In this document: positions 7,801-14,400 of the stretch, piece by piece
Layout: every line of letters starts with the position of its first letter
How positions within the stretch are numbered: the stretch's first letter is position 1
Assembly: GCA_027489105.1 (NCBI GenBank)
Contig: JAIYAJ010000003.1
Span: 1-17,961, forward strand
Length of the DNA stretch: 17,961 nt
Direction: 5' to 3'
Source of the DNA: Zymomonas sp.
Lineage (GTDB): Bacteria > Pseudomonadota > Alphaproteobacteria > Sphingomonadales > Sphingomonadaceae
The notes under the pieces: model-generated
What the model saw: only the letters and a program-made list of their open reading frames with translations
Databases searched by the model: none
What the model was told of the DNA's origin: nothing
Made by a program: the position numbers and the translations under genes

Positions 7801-8105
7801 CCACGCCTTTGGAAGGCGTAGATGGATTCCATGTCCTCATCATCCATGAGGTCGGGGATTGCGAGAGGTCGAAGGCATTCTTCGATGATGCCGCGCCGAT
7901 CCGGCAGGAGGCGGGAGAGATGGCCTATCAGCTTCTGGCCTGTGACACCGATGCAAGGCGCGTCGTCCACTTTTCTCGTTGGACCTCGCTGGACGCGGCG
8001 CGCGCTTTCTTCGAATCCCCGAAATTGGTCGAGATCCGGCGTGTCGCGGGCGTTTACGCGCGGGAATTCCTCTACCCCAACGAAATCGAAGCAAAAATCC
8101 TCTGA
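7797..8105 (+). CDS. ABM/EthD-like dimeric alpha-beta barrel protein
   Basis: 102 residues from GTG 7797, which overlaps the MAPEG stop by 4 bp (GTGA). The pattern is one ferredoxin-like unit: strand FHVLIIHEV, a helix with CERSKAFFDDAAPI, strand AYQLLACDTDARRVVHFSRW, a helix SLDAARAFFESPKLVEIRRV, and a final strand AREFLYPN. The 'H..RW.S...A..FF.S' part resembles antibiotic-biosynthesis monooxygenase or EthD-type barrels, which act as dimers on hydrophobic or quinone-like substrates, or simply bind them. No strict catalytic signature is evident. A 40-nt gap separates it from the VOC gene. Fold assignment is fairly sure; activity is unknown. Confidence 0.7.
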   Translation: MTTPLEGVDGFHVLIIHEVGDCERSKAFFDDAAPIRQEAGEMAYQLLACDTDARRVVHFSRWTSLDAARAFFESPKLVEIRRVAGVYAREFLYPNEIEAKIL

Positions 8106-8145
8106 CGCGCGTGTCCGAGTCAAATTCTCCTCAAGGAGTACAGCG

Positions 8146-8544
8146 ATGATTTCCCATGTCTTTGTCGGCACGAACGACCTTGGTCGGGCGAGCGACTTCT
8201 ATACCCCGATCATGGGTGAACTGGGGTGGTGCCGTCGGCATTCCGAAGCCCCCTCGCATCTCGTGATCTGGAACCCGGTGGAGTCGACCCGCCCGCTTTT
8301 CGTACTTGGTCCGCCTTTCGACGGGCAAGCGGCCGATCCGGGCAACGGCGGCATGGTGGCGCTGATGGCGCCGGATCGCGCCACGGTCGACCGCGCCTAC
8401 GCGATCGCAATAGCAGCCGGCGCAACGAGCGAGGGCGCCCCAGGTTTGCGACCACAGTATCACGCCCATTACTACGGTGCCTATTTTCGGGATCTCGACG
8501 GCAACAAGATATGCATTGTCTGTCATCAGGCCGATATTTTTTGA
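8146..8544 (+). CDS. VOC (glyoxalase/bleomycin-resistance fold) protein
   Basis: 132 residues with the two beta-alpha-beta-beta-beta repeats of the vicinal oxygen chelate fold. It begins MISHVFVGTNDLGRASDFY, where His4 is a typical first metal-ligand position, and ends with YYGAYFRDLDGNKICIVCHQ; the 'F.DLDGN..' turn is a hallmark of the family. AAGGAG at 8133-8138 lies 7 nt before ATG 8146, a strong ribosome site. Members include glutathione-dependent lyases and transferases, dioxygenases and drug-binding proteins; this sequence does not decide between them. It sits third in the operon, with 22 bp before the cupin gene. Confidence 0.85.
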   Translation: MISHVFVGTNDLGRASDFYTPIMGELGWCRRHSEAPSHLVIWNPVESTRPLFVLGPPFDGQAADPGNGGMVALMAPDRATVDRAYAIAIAAGATSEGAPGLRPQYHAHYYGAYFRDLDGNKICIVCHQADIF

Positions 8545-8566
8545 CGATCTCGCCGAGGCATATCGC

Positions 8567-9040
8567 ATGACCATTTCTCCCCCGGTGCCACGTCGCGCCA
8601 TGGATATCGCGCCACGCGCGAAGCCTTCCAACTACCCGCCACAATTTGCCGCGCGCCTGTCCGGTCGGGTCAAGCGCCAGCTTGGCGATGCCTTTGGCCT
8701 GTCGCGCTTTGGGGTGAACCTCACCGTGCTGCCTCCGGGCGCGCAATCCGCCCTGCTGCATCGGCATACGGAGCAGGAAGAGTTTATCTACATCCTCTCC
8801 GGTCGTCCCACCCTGCGCACAGATGCGGGCGAGGTTCCGCTGGCACCGGGAATGTGTATGGGATTCTCGGCGGGCGGCATGGCCCATCATCTGGTCAACC
8901 TTACCGGGGAGGATGTTCACTATCTAGAAGTGGGCGACCGGAGTGTTGCCGACCAAGGCGAATATCCCGAGGATGACCTGGCCGCCGCATGGTCCGAAGG
9001 CGGCTGGCGCTTCACCCGCAAGGATGGAACCGCGTGGTGA
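8567..9040 (+). CDS. Cupin-domain protein
   Basis: 157 residues with a single RmlC-type cupin barrel. Motif 1 is visible as [15 protein letters not shown], with His65, His67 and Glu71/72 as metal ligands. Motif 2 is [11 protein letters not shown], with His107 as the fourth ligand and Asn111, although the usual Pro is Ser101. All metal ligands are therefore kept. ATG 8567 is chosen because GAGG lies 8 nt upstream; the frame opens earlier at 8477 but that part overlaps the VOC gene. The stop TGA (9038-9040) overlaps the GTG start of panB by 4 bp. Such cupins can be dioxygenases, isomerases or sugar-binding proteins; the substrate is unknown. Confidence 0.87.
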   Translation: MTISPPVPRRAMDIAPRAKPSNYPPQFAARLSGRVKRQLGDAFGLSRFGVNLTVLPPGAQSALLHRHTEQEEFIYILSGRPTLRTDAGEVPLAPGMCMGFSAGGMAHHLVNLTGEDVHYLEVGDRSVADQGEYPEDDLAAAWSEGGWRFTRKDGTAW

Positions 9041-9876
9041 GCGCACAAACTTCGATCAAGCGCCGCACGGCAGCAGATGTGCTGGCGGCCAAGGGGGGCG
9101 AGAAACTGGTCGCCCTAACAGCCTACCATGCCCTCAGTGCATCATTGGCCGATGCACATTGCGATATCCTGCTTGTCGGCGATTCGCTGGGCAATGTGTT
9201 GTATGGCTTTGAATCGACGCTGCCGGTGACATTGGAGATGATGATCGCCCACGGGCGCGCTGTCGTGCACGCAACCCGCCATGCACTTGTGGTCGTCGAT
9301 ATGCCGTTCGAGTCCTATGAACAATCGAAGGAGCAGGCTTTCGCATCGGCAGCAAGGATGATGAAGGAAACCGGTTGTGGGGCCGTCAAGATCGAGGGCG
9401 GCGTTCACTTTGCCGAAACGATCGCCTTTCTGACAGCGCGAGGGATCCCCGTCATGGCCCACATTGGCCTGACGCCGCAGTCCATTCACACTCTGGGATC
9501 TTTCAGGGCGCGAGGGCGTGAGGAAGCGGCCAGTTTGGGGCGGTCCAACGCGCCGGGCTCGATTGAGGCCGATGCGGAAGCCGTCGCGGCTGCCGGAGCC
9601 TTTTCCGTCGTGATCGAAGCGGTAGTTGAACCGCTGGCCCGGCACATTTCCGCGAGAGTCACCATTCCCACGATCGGCATCGGCGCAAGCGCCGCCTGTG
9701 ACGGGCAGATTCTGGTTCTGGAGGACATGCTGGGCATGACCGAGCGCACGGCTCGTTTCGTTGAACGGTTCGCCGATCTCAGATCAACCATGGACGCAGG
9801 GATCGCTGCGTTCTCGACTGCGGTACGCAACGGATCATTCCCCACTCAAGGCAATCTCTACGGAGTCAAGGCGTGA
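9037..9876 (+). CDS. panB: PanB homologue (ketopantoate hydroxymethyltransferase)
   Basis: 279 residues, near the usual 264-280. Family residues are all present: [19 protein letters not shown] with Asp49, VVDMPFESY with Asp88, VKIEGG with Lys118 and Glu120, HIGLTPQS (142-149), the catalytic-Glu motif VIEAV (Glu194), and [17 protein letters not shown]. Known PanB transfers a hydroxymethyl group from methylene-tetrahydrofolate to 2-oxoisovalerate, the first step of pantothenate synthesis. Small departures are MAHIGL for the usual GH(V/I)GL and GSFRARGR for GGFKVQGR. GTG 9037 is preferred because it overlaps the cupin stop as GTGA; GTG 9034 is also possible. It is the last sure gene of an HxlR-linked operon with no panC, panE or panD, so it may be a specialised paralogue. 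The gene symbol denotes homology only. Confidence 0.9.
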   Translation: MSAQTSIKRRTAADVLAAKGGEKLVALTAYHALSASLADAHCDILLVGDSLGNVLYGFESTLPVTLEMMIAHGRAVVHATRHALVVVDMPFESYEQSKEQAFASAARMMKETGCGAVKIEGGVHFAETIAFLTARGIPVMAHIGLTPQSIHTLGSFRARGREEAASLGRSNAPGSIEADAEAVAAAGAFSVVIEAVVEPLARHISARVTIPTIGIGASAACDGQILVLEDMLGMTERTARFVERFADLRSTMDAGIAAFSTAVRNGSFPTQGNLYGVKA

Positions 9877-9973
9877 GCGGGAGTTCCGGCGACAGAGGAG
9901 GCAGCTCCAATTCGCACCGCTCCTATCGCCCCCGCGGGCCAGTTCAACCTCCCTGTCGCGTCCCCCCCAACGA

Positions 9974-9996
9974 GATGCCGGATCGCATCCGGCATC
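9974..9996 (+). terminator. Perfect 10-bp stem hairpin after panB
   Basis: GATGCCGGAT (9974-9983) and ATCCGGCATC (9987-9996) pair without mismatch around a CGC loop, 98 bp after the panB stop. A pyrimidine-rich run (TCCTTTCC, 10002-10009) follows but not a clean T tract. Most likely the operon terminator or an RNA-end stabiliser; a protein-binding dyad is the alternative. Confidence 0.55.
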
Positions 9997-10164
9997 GGCC
10001 CGTCCTTTCCATAACTCCTTTTCGTCCCCATCGCGAAGGCGCGCGACTGGAACGGGTCGCCTTGATGCTCGCGGAACAGGGCACAGGCGATGACGTCGAC
10101 GTAGAGCCTATATTTCACCGTTTCCGGCGTCGCGGTCATCGCAACGTGCATCAGTTTTTCGAAC

Positions 10165-10233
10165 TGAGTAGCCCCTAGTTTTCTAGACGCCTTCCGCTTT
10201 CAAAATCTGCTGCCGTTCGAACTCGACGGGCGA
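10165..10233 (-). mobile_element. Possible IS3-family end and orfB 3' remnant
   Basis: Read on the minus strand, a frame ends with LLSPVEFERQQILKAEGV and a stop at 10185-10183; 'SPVEFER' is typical of the last residues of IS3-family OrfB transposases. Just outside, TGAGTAGCCCCTAGTTTTCT (from 10165) looks like an IS terminal sequence. The text before 'SPVEFER' (RPGATLALAQDW) does not match a transposase, so only a rearranged tail remains. No second end or target duplication is seen. Confidence 0.4.
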
Positions 10234-10510
10234 CAGCAGCCAGTCCTGCGCCAGCGCCAGCGTGGCCCCCGGCCGCGAGCGGATGTGCGCCGCCGGTTCC
10301 AGTCCCTGTGCCGGGGAGAGCATGTGCGGCGGTCGTCCGGGGTTCGGGTTGATCCCCGCATCACCGGTCAGCCGCCGCCGGTCCGGGCCTTGTAGATGCA
10401 GGCAATGGTCTGAGGCCGAAAACTCTAGCTCAAAACGATCCAGTTTTCAGGTGGCAGAGCAATCAGATCAGGTCCAGGCTACCGCGTGATGGCATTTTGA
10501 ATCTGCGAAA

Positions 10511-12052
10511 TCAGGGAACCACGGGAGGTTCAATGGGTGAAAGGTAATCCTGCTCCATCGGCGGAACGACGAAGTCGGCGCGACAGCTACGGCAGGTGGG
10601 CATTTCCTTGTGGCAGCCGCGACCAAGCTGATCGTGAAAGCTTTGTCTTCGCTGGCTCACGAGAGTCTCGGCAAGAGACTCCGAGGCAAGGTTGCCGACC
10701 GGGTCGACGCGGCTAAAATCCTGGCAGCAGGCAAGCACGGTACCATCACAGTCCACGATCAGGCTGCGAAAAATCTCTGGTCGACATTCGACCGGGCCTG
10801 GGTCGAAAGCAAGCTTTTCGAAGACCGCATCGTCAAAGCCGAGGCGATTGCTCATTGAGCTGAAGACGACGTTGGCGGCACCTCGCTCATAGAAATAATC
10901 GAGAATGGTCGGCCGTTCGGCAATGTTCATCCGGCTGATCGGTACCGAGACCGTCACTTTTCCCGGAAAATCGCGAAGGATCATCGGATATTTGGCGTGA
11001 ACCCGCTCTGCGCGCAGCGGCTGCATCAAATAATCATAGGTTTCGGGGATAAGGGACTCGCAGTGCAGCGCGATCGTCGAAACATAATCATTCAATTCGG
11101 CATGTCGCACCGGGTCATAGGCAGCGCCATTGGTGTTCACGCTCAGCGGGACGTTGGGCATGCGTTCCCGAAGGTAGCGAGCGCGGTCGATGACAAAGGG
11201 ATCGACCAGGCCATCACCAAACAGCCCGAAAGCAATTCCACCCGCAACCGGCAGATCGTTCGCGACGACCTCGTCGATGATCTTGCGAAACAGGGACATC
11301 GGCATGGGCTGGCGGGGCGAATGCGCAGTTACGCTTTTGCCCGTCGGGCAATGGACACAAGAGGCGTTACATGTGCCGGTCGTACCGAGGATGATGTGAT
11401 CGAGCCAAGCTGGCAGGATCGCATCTTGCCGGCAGCCAAGCCTCGCGACGTTCAGAAGCTCGACCGGCACATGTTCGAGTTCGACGATCCGGCCGAAATA
11501 TCGCTGAGCATCAGCGCGTCGGCCTAGATCCAGGTATATGCTGGCCAGCTGGAACAATATGTGAGGATCGTCCTGTTGCCGCGCGTCCGCCTCCAGATAG
11601 GCGGCCAACGCCTCCTCGAGGCGACCCGATCTGTGGAAACTCCTGGCAAGTTGTCGCCAACCGGAAGCTCCCACCGGCGGATCGGTATCGAAGCGGACAA
11701 TAACTCTCGCATAGAGTTCTTCTGCCTCGTTTTTCTTGCCCGTTTCGTCCAGTGCCGCTGCGAGCTGAAACAGGGTGTCGGCATGATCTGGCCGGTAACG
11801 ATCCGCCTGGCGATAGGCGGTAAGCGCTTCGTCGGGCAGACCAAGCTCGCGCAGGCAATGGCCAAGTTGGAGCCATACGCCGGCACGTTCCGGGCGGCGG
11901 CTGACAATCTCTCGGTAGGCATCCGCCGCCTCTGCCCAGCGCCCCTGATCGCGCAGCGCATCCGCCATCCTGATCATGGGTCGATCGAGCAATTTGAGTA
12001 AGTTTCGCACCGTCCGCCTATCTGCTCCGGCGATTGGTAGCACGAACGGCAT
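10511..12052 (-). CDS. TPR-radical SAM-SPASM protein
   Basis: 513 residues from ATG 12052. The N-terminal 30-195 are about four to five TPR repeats (for example GRWAEAADAYREIVSRRPE and ADTLFQLAAALDETGKKNEA). A radical SAM core follows with CNASCVHC, giving Cys228, Cys232 and Cys235 for the 4Fe-4S cluster. The C-terminus is a SPASM-type domain with Cys423, Cys435, Cys442/443, Cys480, Cys487 and Cys490, which could hold one or two auxiliary clusters; DCDGTVLACCQDF and the PTCRSCR end are typical. SPASM proteins modify peptides, proteins or sugars. The frame is open to 12367, but the extra N-terminus is unconvincing; ATGs at 11977 and 11968 are alternatives and none has a clear ribosome site. 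A PqqD-like gene, a glycosyltransferase gene and a PEP-CTERM gene lie within 2.5 kb. Substrate unknown. Confidence 0.85.
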   Translation of the reverse strand: MPFVLPIAGADRRTVRNLLKLLDRPMIRMADALRDQGRWAEAADAYREIVSRRPERAGVWLQLGHCLRELGLPDEALTAYRQADRYRPDHADTLFQLAAALDETGKKNEAEELYARVIVRFDTDPPVGASGWRQLARSFHRSGRLEEALAAYLEADARQQDDPHILFQLASIYLDLGRRADAQRYFGRIVELEHVPVELLNVARLGCRQDAILPAWLDHIILGTTGTCNASCVHCPTGKSVTAHSPRQPMPMSLFRKIIDEVVANDLPVAGGIAFGLFGDGLVDPFVIDRARYLRERMPNVPLSVNTNGAAYDPVRHAELNDYVSTIALHCESLIPETYDYLMQPLRAERVHAKYPMILRDFPGKVTVSVPISRMNIAERPTILDYFYERGAANVVFSSMSNRLGFDDAVFEKLAFDPGPVECRPEIFRSLIVDCDGTVLACCQDFSRVDPVGNLASESLAETLVSQRRQSFHDQLGRGCHKEMPTCRSCRADFVVPPMEQDYLSPIEPPVVP

Positions 12053-12416
12053 CAGCCCGCGGCAAGGACTTGCTCCAGTTTGGCTGAATATCTCTTCGAT
12101 CCACCGGCTTCCGTCGCGTGCGCACCATTTCTCTGACATTGGTGGAAGAGTGTGGGGCTTGCCATGCCTTTGGCGGCCTGTGAGCGAGCAACATTGTGAC
12201 CGTCGGTGCTGTAAGACTAGTAAAATGTCCTCGCGACTCCGTGCGGCCGCGCGCGGAGCACGCGACGTGTCAGATCGCCCATGACGGACTATAAGCTGTC
12301 GGATTATTTTACAGCCCCGCCAAAGATCCGTAAATGGGAAGCCGCCAGCGCCCGCTAATGTTGCCATTTAAGGGCTTGGCGTGAATTTTGCTAAACAGGC
12401 CGGACGACGACGAGAT
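12053..12416. promoter_or_regulatory. Divergent intergenic region, radical SAM / PEP-CTERM
   Basis: About 360 bp if the start choices are right. It contains long-range inverted pairs: GCTGTAA (12208-12214) with TTACAGC (12309-12315), and GTAAAAT (12220-12226) with ATTTTAC (12306-12312). Between them is a GC-rich stretch with GCGGCCGCGCGCGG. These could be regulatory dyads or coincidence. Both promoters should lie here; no clear -35/-10 pair stands out. Confidence 0.3.
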
Positions 12417-13166
12417 ATGGATCGGGTGCTGCGGATGTTCGGTTACTGGGTTGCTTTGGTCATGCGTTTCGCTGCGTTCATCCTCGGGCTGGCGATTGTC
12501 AGCGCGCAGGGGGCCTATGCGGCCAATCTGATCACCAATGGCAGTTTCGAAAGCGGTTTGACCGGCTGGACGATTACCAATGTCCAGAGCAGCACCGGAA
12601 CCGGCTCCGAACCGGTGAGAATCCTGACCTATGGTTCGTCGAGCAACGGCGCCTATGGCGAGATTGTCCCGGTCGATACTGCGGTCGGCAATCCGGGGCT
12701 GGACCCTGCCGGCAGCAGCGCGGTCTATTTCGTGTCGGATTTCGCCGCACCGCAGACTCTGTCGCAAAGCTTGTCCCTGATCGGCGGCAAGACCTACCAG
12801 CTCGGCTTCGATCTCTATATTCCCGCCAATGGCGCTAGCAATCCGGGCGATGCGCGCTTTCAGGCCTCGATCTTCGGTACCAATGTTCTGGATGTGACCG
12901 TTTCGAGCCTGGGCCAGCAGCAGTGGCAGACCTACTCCAGCGACTTCACTTTCGTGGCGGACATGTCCGGATCGCTGAATTTCAACTTCTTCACCAACAG
13001 TTTTCCGTCCAAGGACGTCGTGCTCGACCGGGTCTATCTGACCGAAGTCGTGAGCACCGCGCCCGAGCCGTCGACCTGGGCGATGATGCTCCTCGGCTTC
13101 GGGGCGCTCGGCTGGGCCCAGCGGCGCAAGGCTGCTGCCGACCGGATGGTGGCGGTTCCCAACTGA
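12417..13166 (+). CDS. Secreted PEP-CTERM anchored protein
   Basis: About 249 residues from ATG 12417; GTG 12381, ATG 12435 and ATG 12462 are alternatives because ribosome sites are weak. A signal peptide (hydrophobic FAAFILGLAIVSAQGAYA, cut after AYA) leads to a beta-rich domain starting ANLITNGSFESGLTGWTI, the common opening of carbohydrate-binding-like jelly-roll domains of PEP-CTERM proteins, with later strands such as TYQLGFDLYI and SLNFNFFTNS. The C-terminus has a PEPxxWA sorting signal: PEPSTWAMMLLGFGALGW followed by AQRRK. It is probably exported and processed at the cell surface by an exosortase/archaeosortase-type system encoded elsewhere, and may be an exopolysaccharide-linked surface protein. 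A leftward glycosyltransferase gene converges on it. Confidence 0.88.
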   Translation: MDRVLRMFGYWVALVMRFAAFILGLAIVSAQGAYAANLITNGSFESGLTGWTITNVQSSTGTGSEPVRILTYGSSSNGAYGEIVPVDTAVGNPGLDPAGSSAVYFVSDFAAPQTLSQSLSLIGGKTYQLGFDLYIPANGASNPGDARFQASIFGTNVLDVTVSSLGQQQWQTYSSDFTFVADMSGSLNFNFFTNSFPSKDVVLDRVYLTEVVSTAPEPSTWAMMLLGFGALGWAQRRKAAADRMVAVPN

Positions 13167-13176
13167 TCCGGGACGC

Positions 13177-13192
13177 GGCGCGAAGGGGCGCC
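13177..13192. terminator. Small GC hairpin between convergent genes
   Basis: GGCGC (13177-13181) pairs with GCGCC (13188-13192) around a 6-nt loop, in the 58-bp gap between the PEP-CTERM stop and the glycosyltransferase stop. No T tract follows, so the terminator role is tentative. Confidence 0.25.
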
Positions 13193-13224
13193 GGTAATCG
13201 GGACGGAAGGGGCTTGGCGGATGC

Positions 13225-13953
13225 CTAAGTCCCGTCTGTGCGGACAGTCGTCACCGCAGTCGCAGCTTCGCAAATACGCTCCAGACGCTCGGCGGGCGAC
13301 CCGAGCACGCGCAGATATTGGCGGATGAAGCGGCCCGTGCCGAGCCGGACGACGCCGTCGGTGATCAGATACAGCGCCTCGAGCAGGTGCGGGTTGCGCA
13401 TCAGGACCATCTGCAACAGATGCTGGTCATCGGGAAAAGGCCGCCCATCGGGCAGTGCCTGCCAGGGCTCCACCGCCGCGCGCAACATGTCTTCGGACAG
13501 CGTCTGCCGGGTGATCTCCCACCAGCGCATGGCGATCTCGCGACCCAGCTCATGGCCGAGGTTCAGGAAGAAAACGCCGATGTTGATCGCCCAGCGTTCG
13601 GCGTCGGGCGCCCCCGGCGCCGCGACCAGCGCATAAGCTTCCCGTCTGCCCAGGAAGCGCCTTATGTCGAATTCGGGCTGGAGAATCAGCGCATCGGCAT
13701 CGAGATAGACGAACCAGCCGCGCCAGCCCGCGTCGAGCAGGTCCTTCAGCATCTCGATCCGGTTCAGCGTCGCCTGCCATGGGTGATAGCCGCGCCGCAC
13801 GCCCACGAAGGAGCGGAAGTCGATGTCGTTGGCGGCGCAGAAGGCGCGATGGACCGGGGCGGTTGCAGCCAGCATCGCCTCATAGTCCGGGCCGGCCGCA
13901 GTCTGTGCCAGGATCATCTTCTGGGTGGAATGGACGATCCCGTCGATCAGCAT
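13225..13953 (-). CDS. Small glycosyltransferase-like protein (DxD)
   Basis: 242 residues. The central WFVYLDADALILQP segment has the DxD metal/nucleotide-sugar motif (Asp85, Asp87) set after hydrophobic strands, as in GT-A-fold transferases of the GMA12/MNN10 (GT34-like) type. Later AINIGVFFLNLGHELGREIA fits the acceptor-side strand of such enzymes, and FPDDQHLLQMVL gives the usual 'D.D...' helix near the active site. No signal peptide or membrane segment is seen, so it is probably cytoplasmic. GAGG lies 6 nt before ATG 13953. It sits next to a PEP-CTERM gene and divergent from a PqqD-like gene; cell-surface glycan or glycoprotein synthesis is a reasonable guess. Confidence 0.75.
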   Translation of the reverse strand: MLIDGIVHSTQKMILAQTAAGPDYEAMLAATAPVHRAFCAANDIDFRSFVGVRRGYHPWQATLNRIEMLKDLLDAGWRGWFVYLDADALILQPEFDIRRFLGRREAYALVAAPGAPDAERWAINIGVFFLNLGHELGREIAMRWWEITRQTLSEDMLRAAVEPWQALPDGRPFPDDQHLLQMVLMRNPHLLEALYLITDGVVRLGTGRFIRQYLRVLGSPAERLERICEAATAVTTVRTDGT

Positions 13954-14101
13954 GAAGACCTCATAGCCAGAGTGGCGCCGCCCGGTTTTCGCGCCTTTTT
14001 GGAGCGGGTCAACCGCGCGGATGGGTTGATCGTCTGCCCGTGGACAGGCGCTGACCTAAACCCTAGAGACAATGCTAGTCCACCCAGCCATGGAATATCC
14101 G

Positions 14102-14383
14102 ATGCTCACGCTGTCCTCTACCGTCCGGGCTGTGCCCGATATGCTCACCGCCGATGTCGACGGCGAGACGGTGATGATGGATGCCGAGAGCGGCCATTAT
14201 TATAATCTGGACCCGATCGGCAGCCGCATCTGGCATGCGCTCGCGGAACCCACCCGCGTCGAGGCGCTGTGCGACCAACTTGCCGCCGATTATGACGCGC
14301 CGATCGAGCTGATCCGCAAGGACGTGCTTACGCTGTTGGAGACCCTCGACGAGCGCAAGCTGCTGATCGTCGACGCCGACTGA
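14102..14383 (+). CDS. PqqD family (RRE-fold) protein
   Basis: 93 residues from ATG 14102, which has GGAA about 6 nt upstream; ATG 14072 and ATG 14090 would add a few residues that are not family-like. The PqqD/RRE pattern is clear: DVDGETVMMDAESGHYYNLD forms the three-strand sheet, SRIWHAL the first helix, and ALCDQLAADYDAP / IRKDVLTLLETLDERKLL the winged helical part. Proteins of this fold bind leader peptides and present them to modifying enzymes in PQQ, lasso-peptide and radical-SAM peptide pathways. No precursor peptide, lasso B2/C gene or PQQ gene is seen here; the nearest candidate partner is the SPASM protein at 10511-12052. Gene family sure, partner unknown. Confidence 0.87.
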   Translation: MLTLSSTVRAVPDMLTADVDGETVMMDAESGHYYNLDPIGSRIWHALAEPTRVEALCDQLAADYDAPIELIRKDVLTLLETLDERKLLIVDAD

Positions 14384-14400
14384 CGAGCGCTCGGACGGGG

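Larger units (their letters stand above)
9877..10510. other. 634-bp stretch without a convincing gene
   Basis: Between panB and the radical-SAM gene. ORFs exist at 9873-10178 (+) and 9858-10151 (-), but both span the 9974-9996 hairpin, neither has a ribosome site that fits, and neither protein is recognised. From 10165 onward a fragment on the minus strand resembles the end of an IS3-type transposase (separate entry). The rest (about 10234-10510) reads as a GC-rich patch joined to an A/T-richer patch around 10430-10450, which I cannot assign. It looks like insertion and deletion debris. Confidence 0.5.

Noticed and set aside
9303..9316. Partial match to the tRNA-Thr 3' end (GTTCGAGTCCT) as an attachment site
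   Set aside because: It is short, lies inside the conserved PanB coding text for FESYE, and is best explained as coincidence.
9858..10151. 97-codon minus-strand ORF (MHVAMTATPETVKYRLYVDV...) as a gene
   Set aside because: It runs through the perfect hairpin at 9974-9996, overlaps the end of panB, has no ribosome site and matches no family I know. The N-terminal half looks somewhat protein-like, so a degraded gene fragment is not excluded.
12053..12367. N-terminal extension of the radical SAM protein by 105 residues
   Set aside because: The extra sequence is Arg/Ser/Cys-rich and unlike the TPR helices that follow, has no ribosome site, and would fill the whole divergent promoter region.
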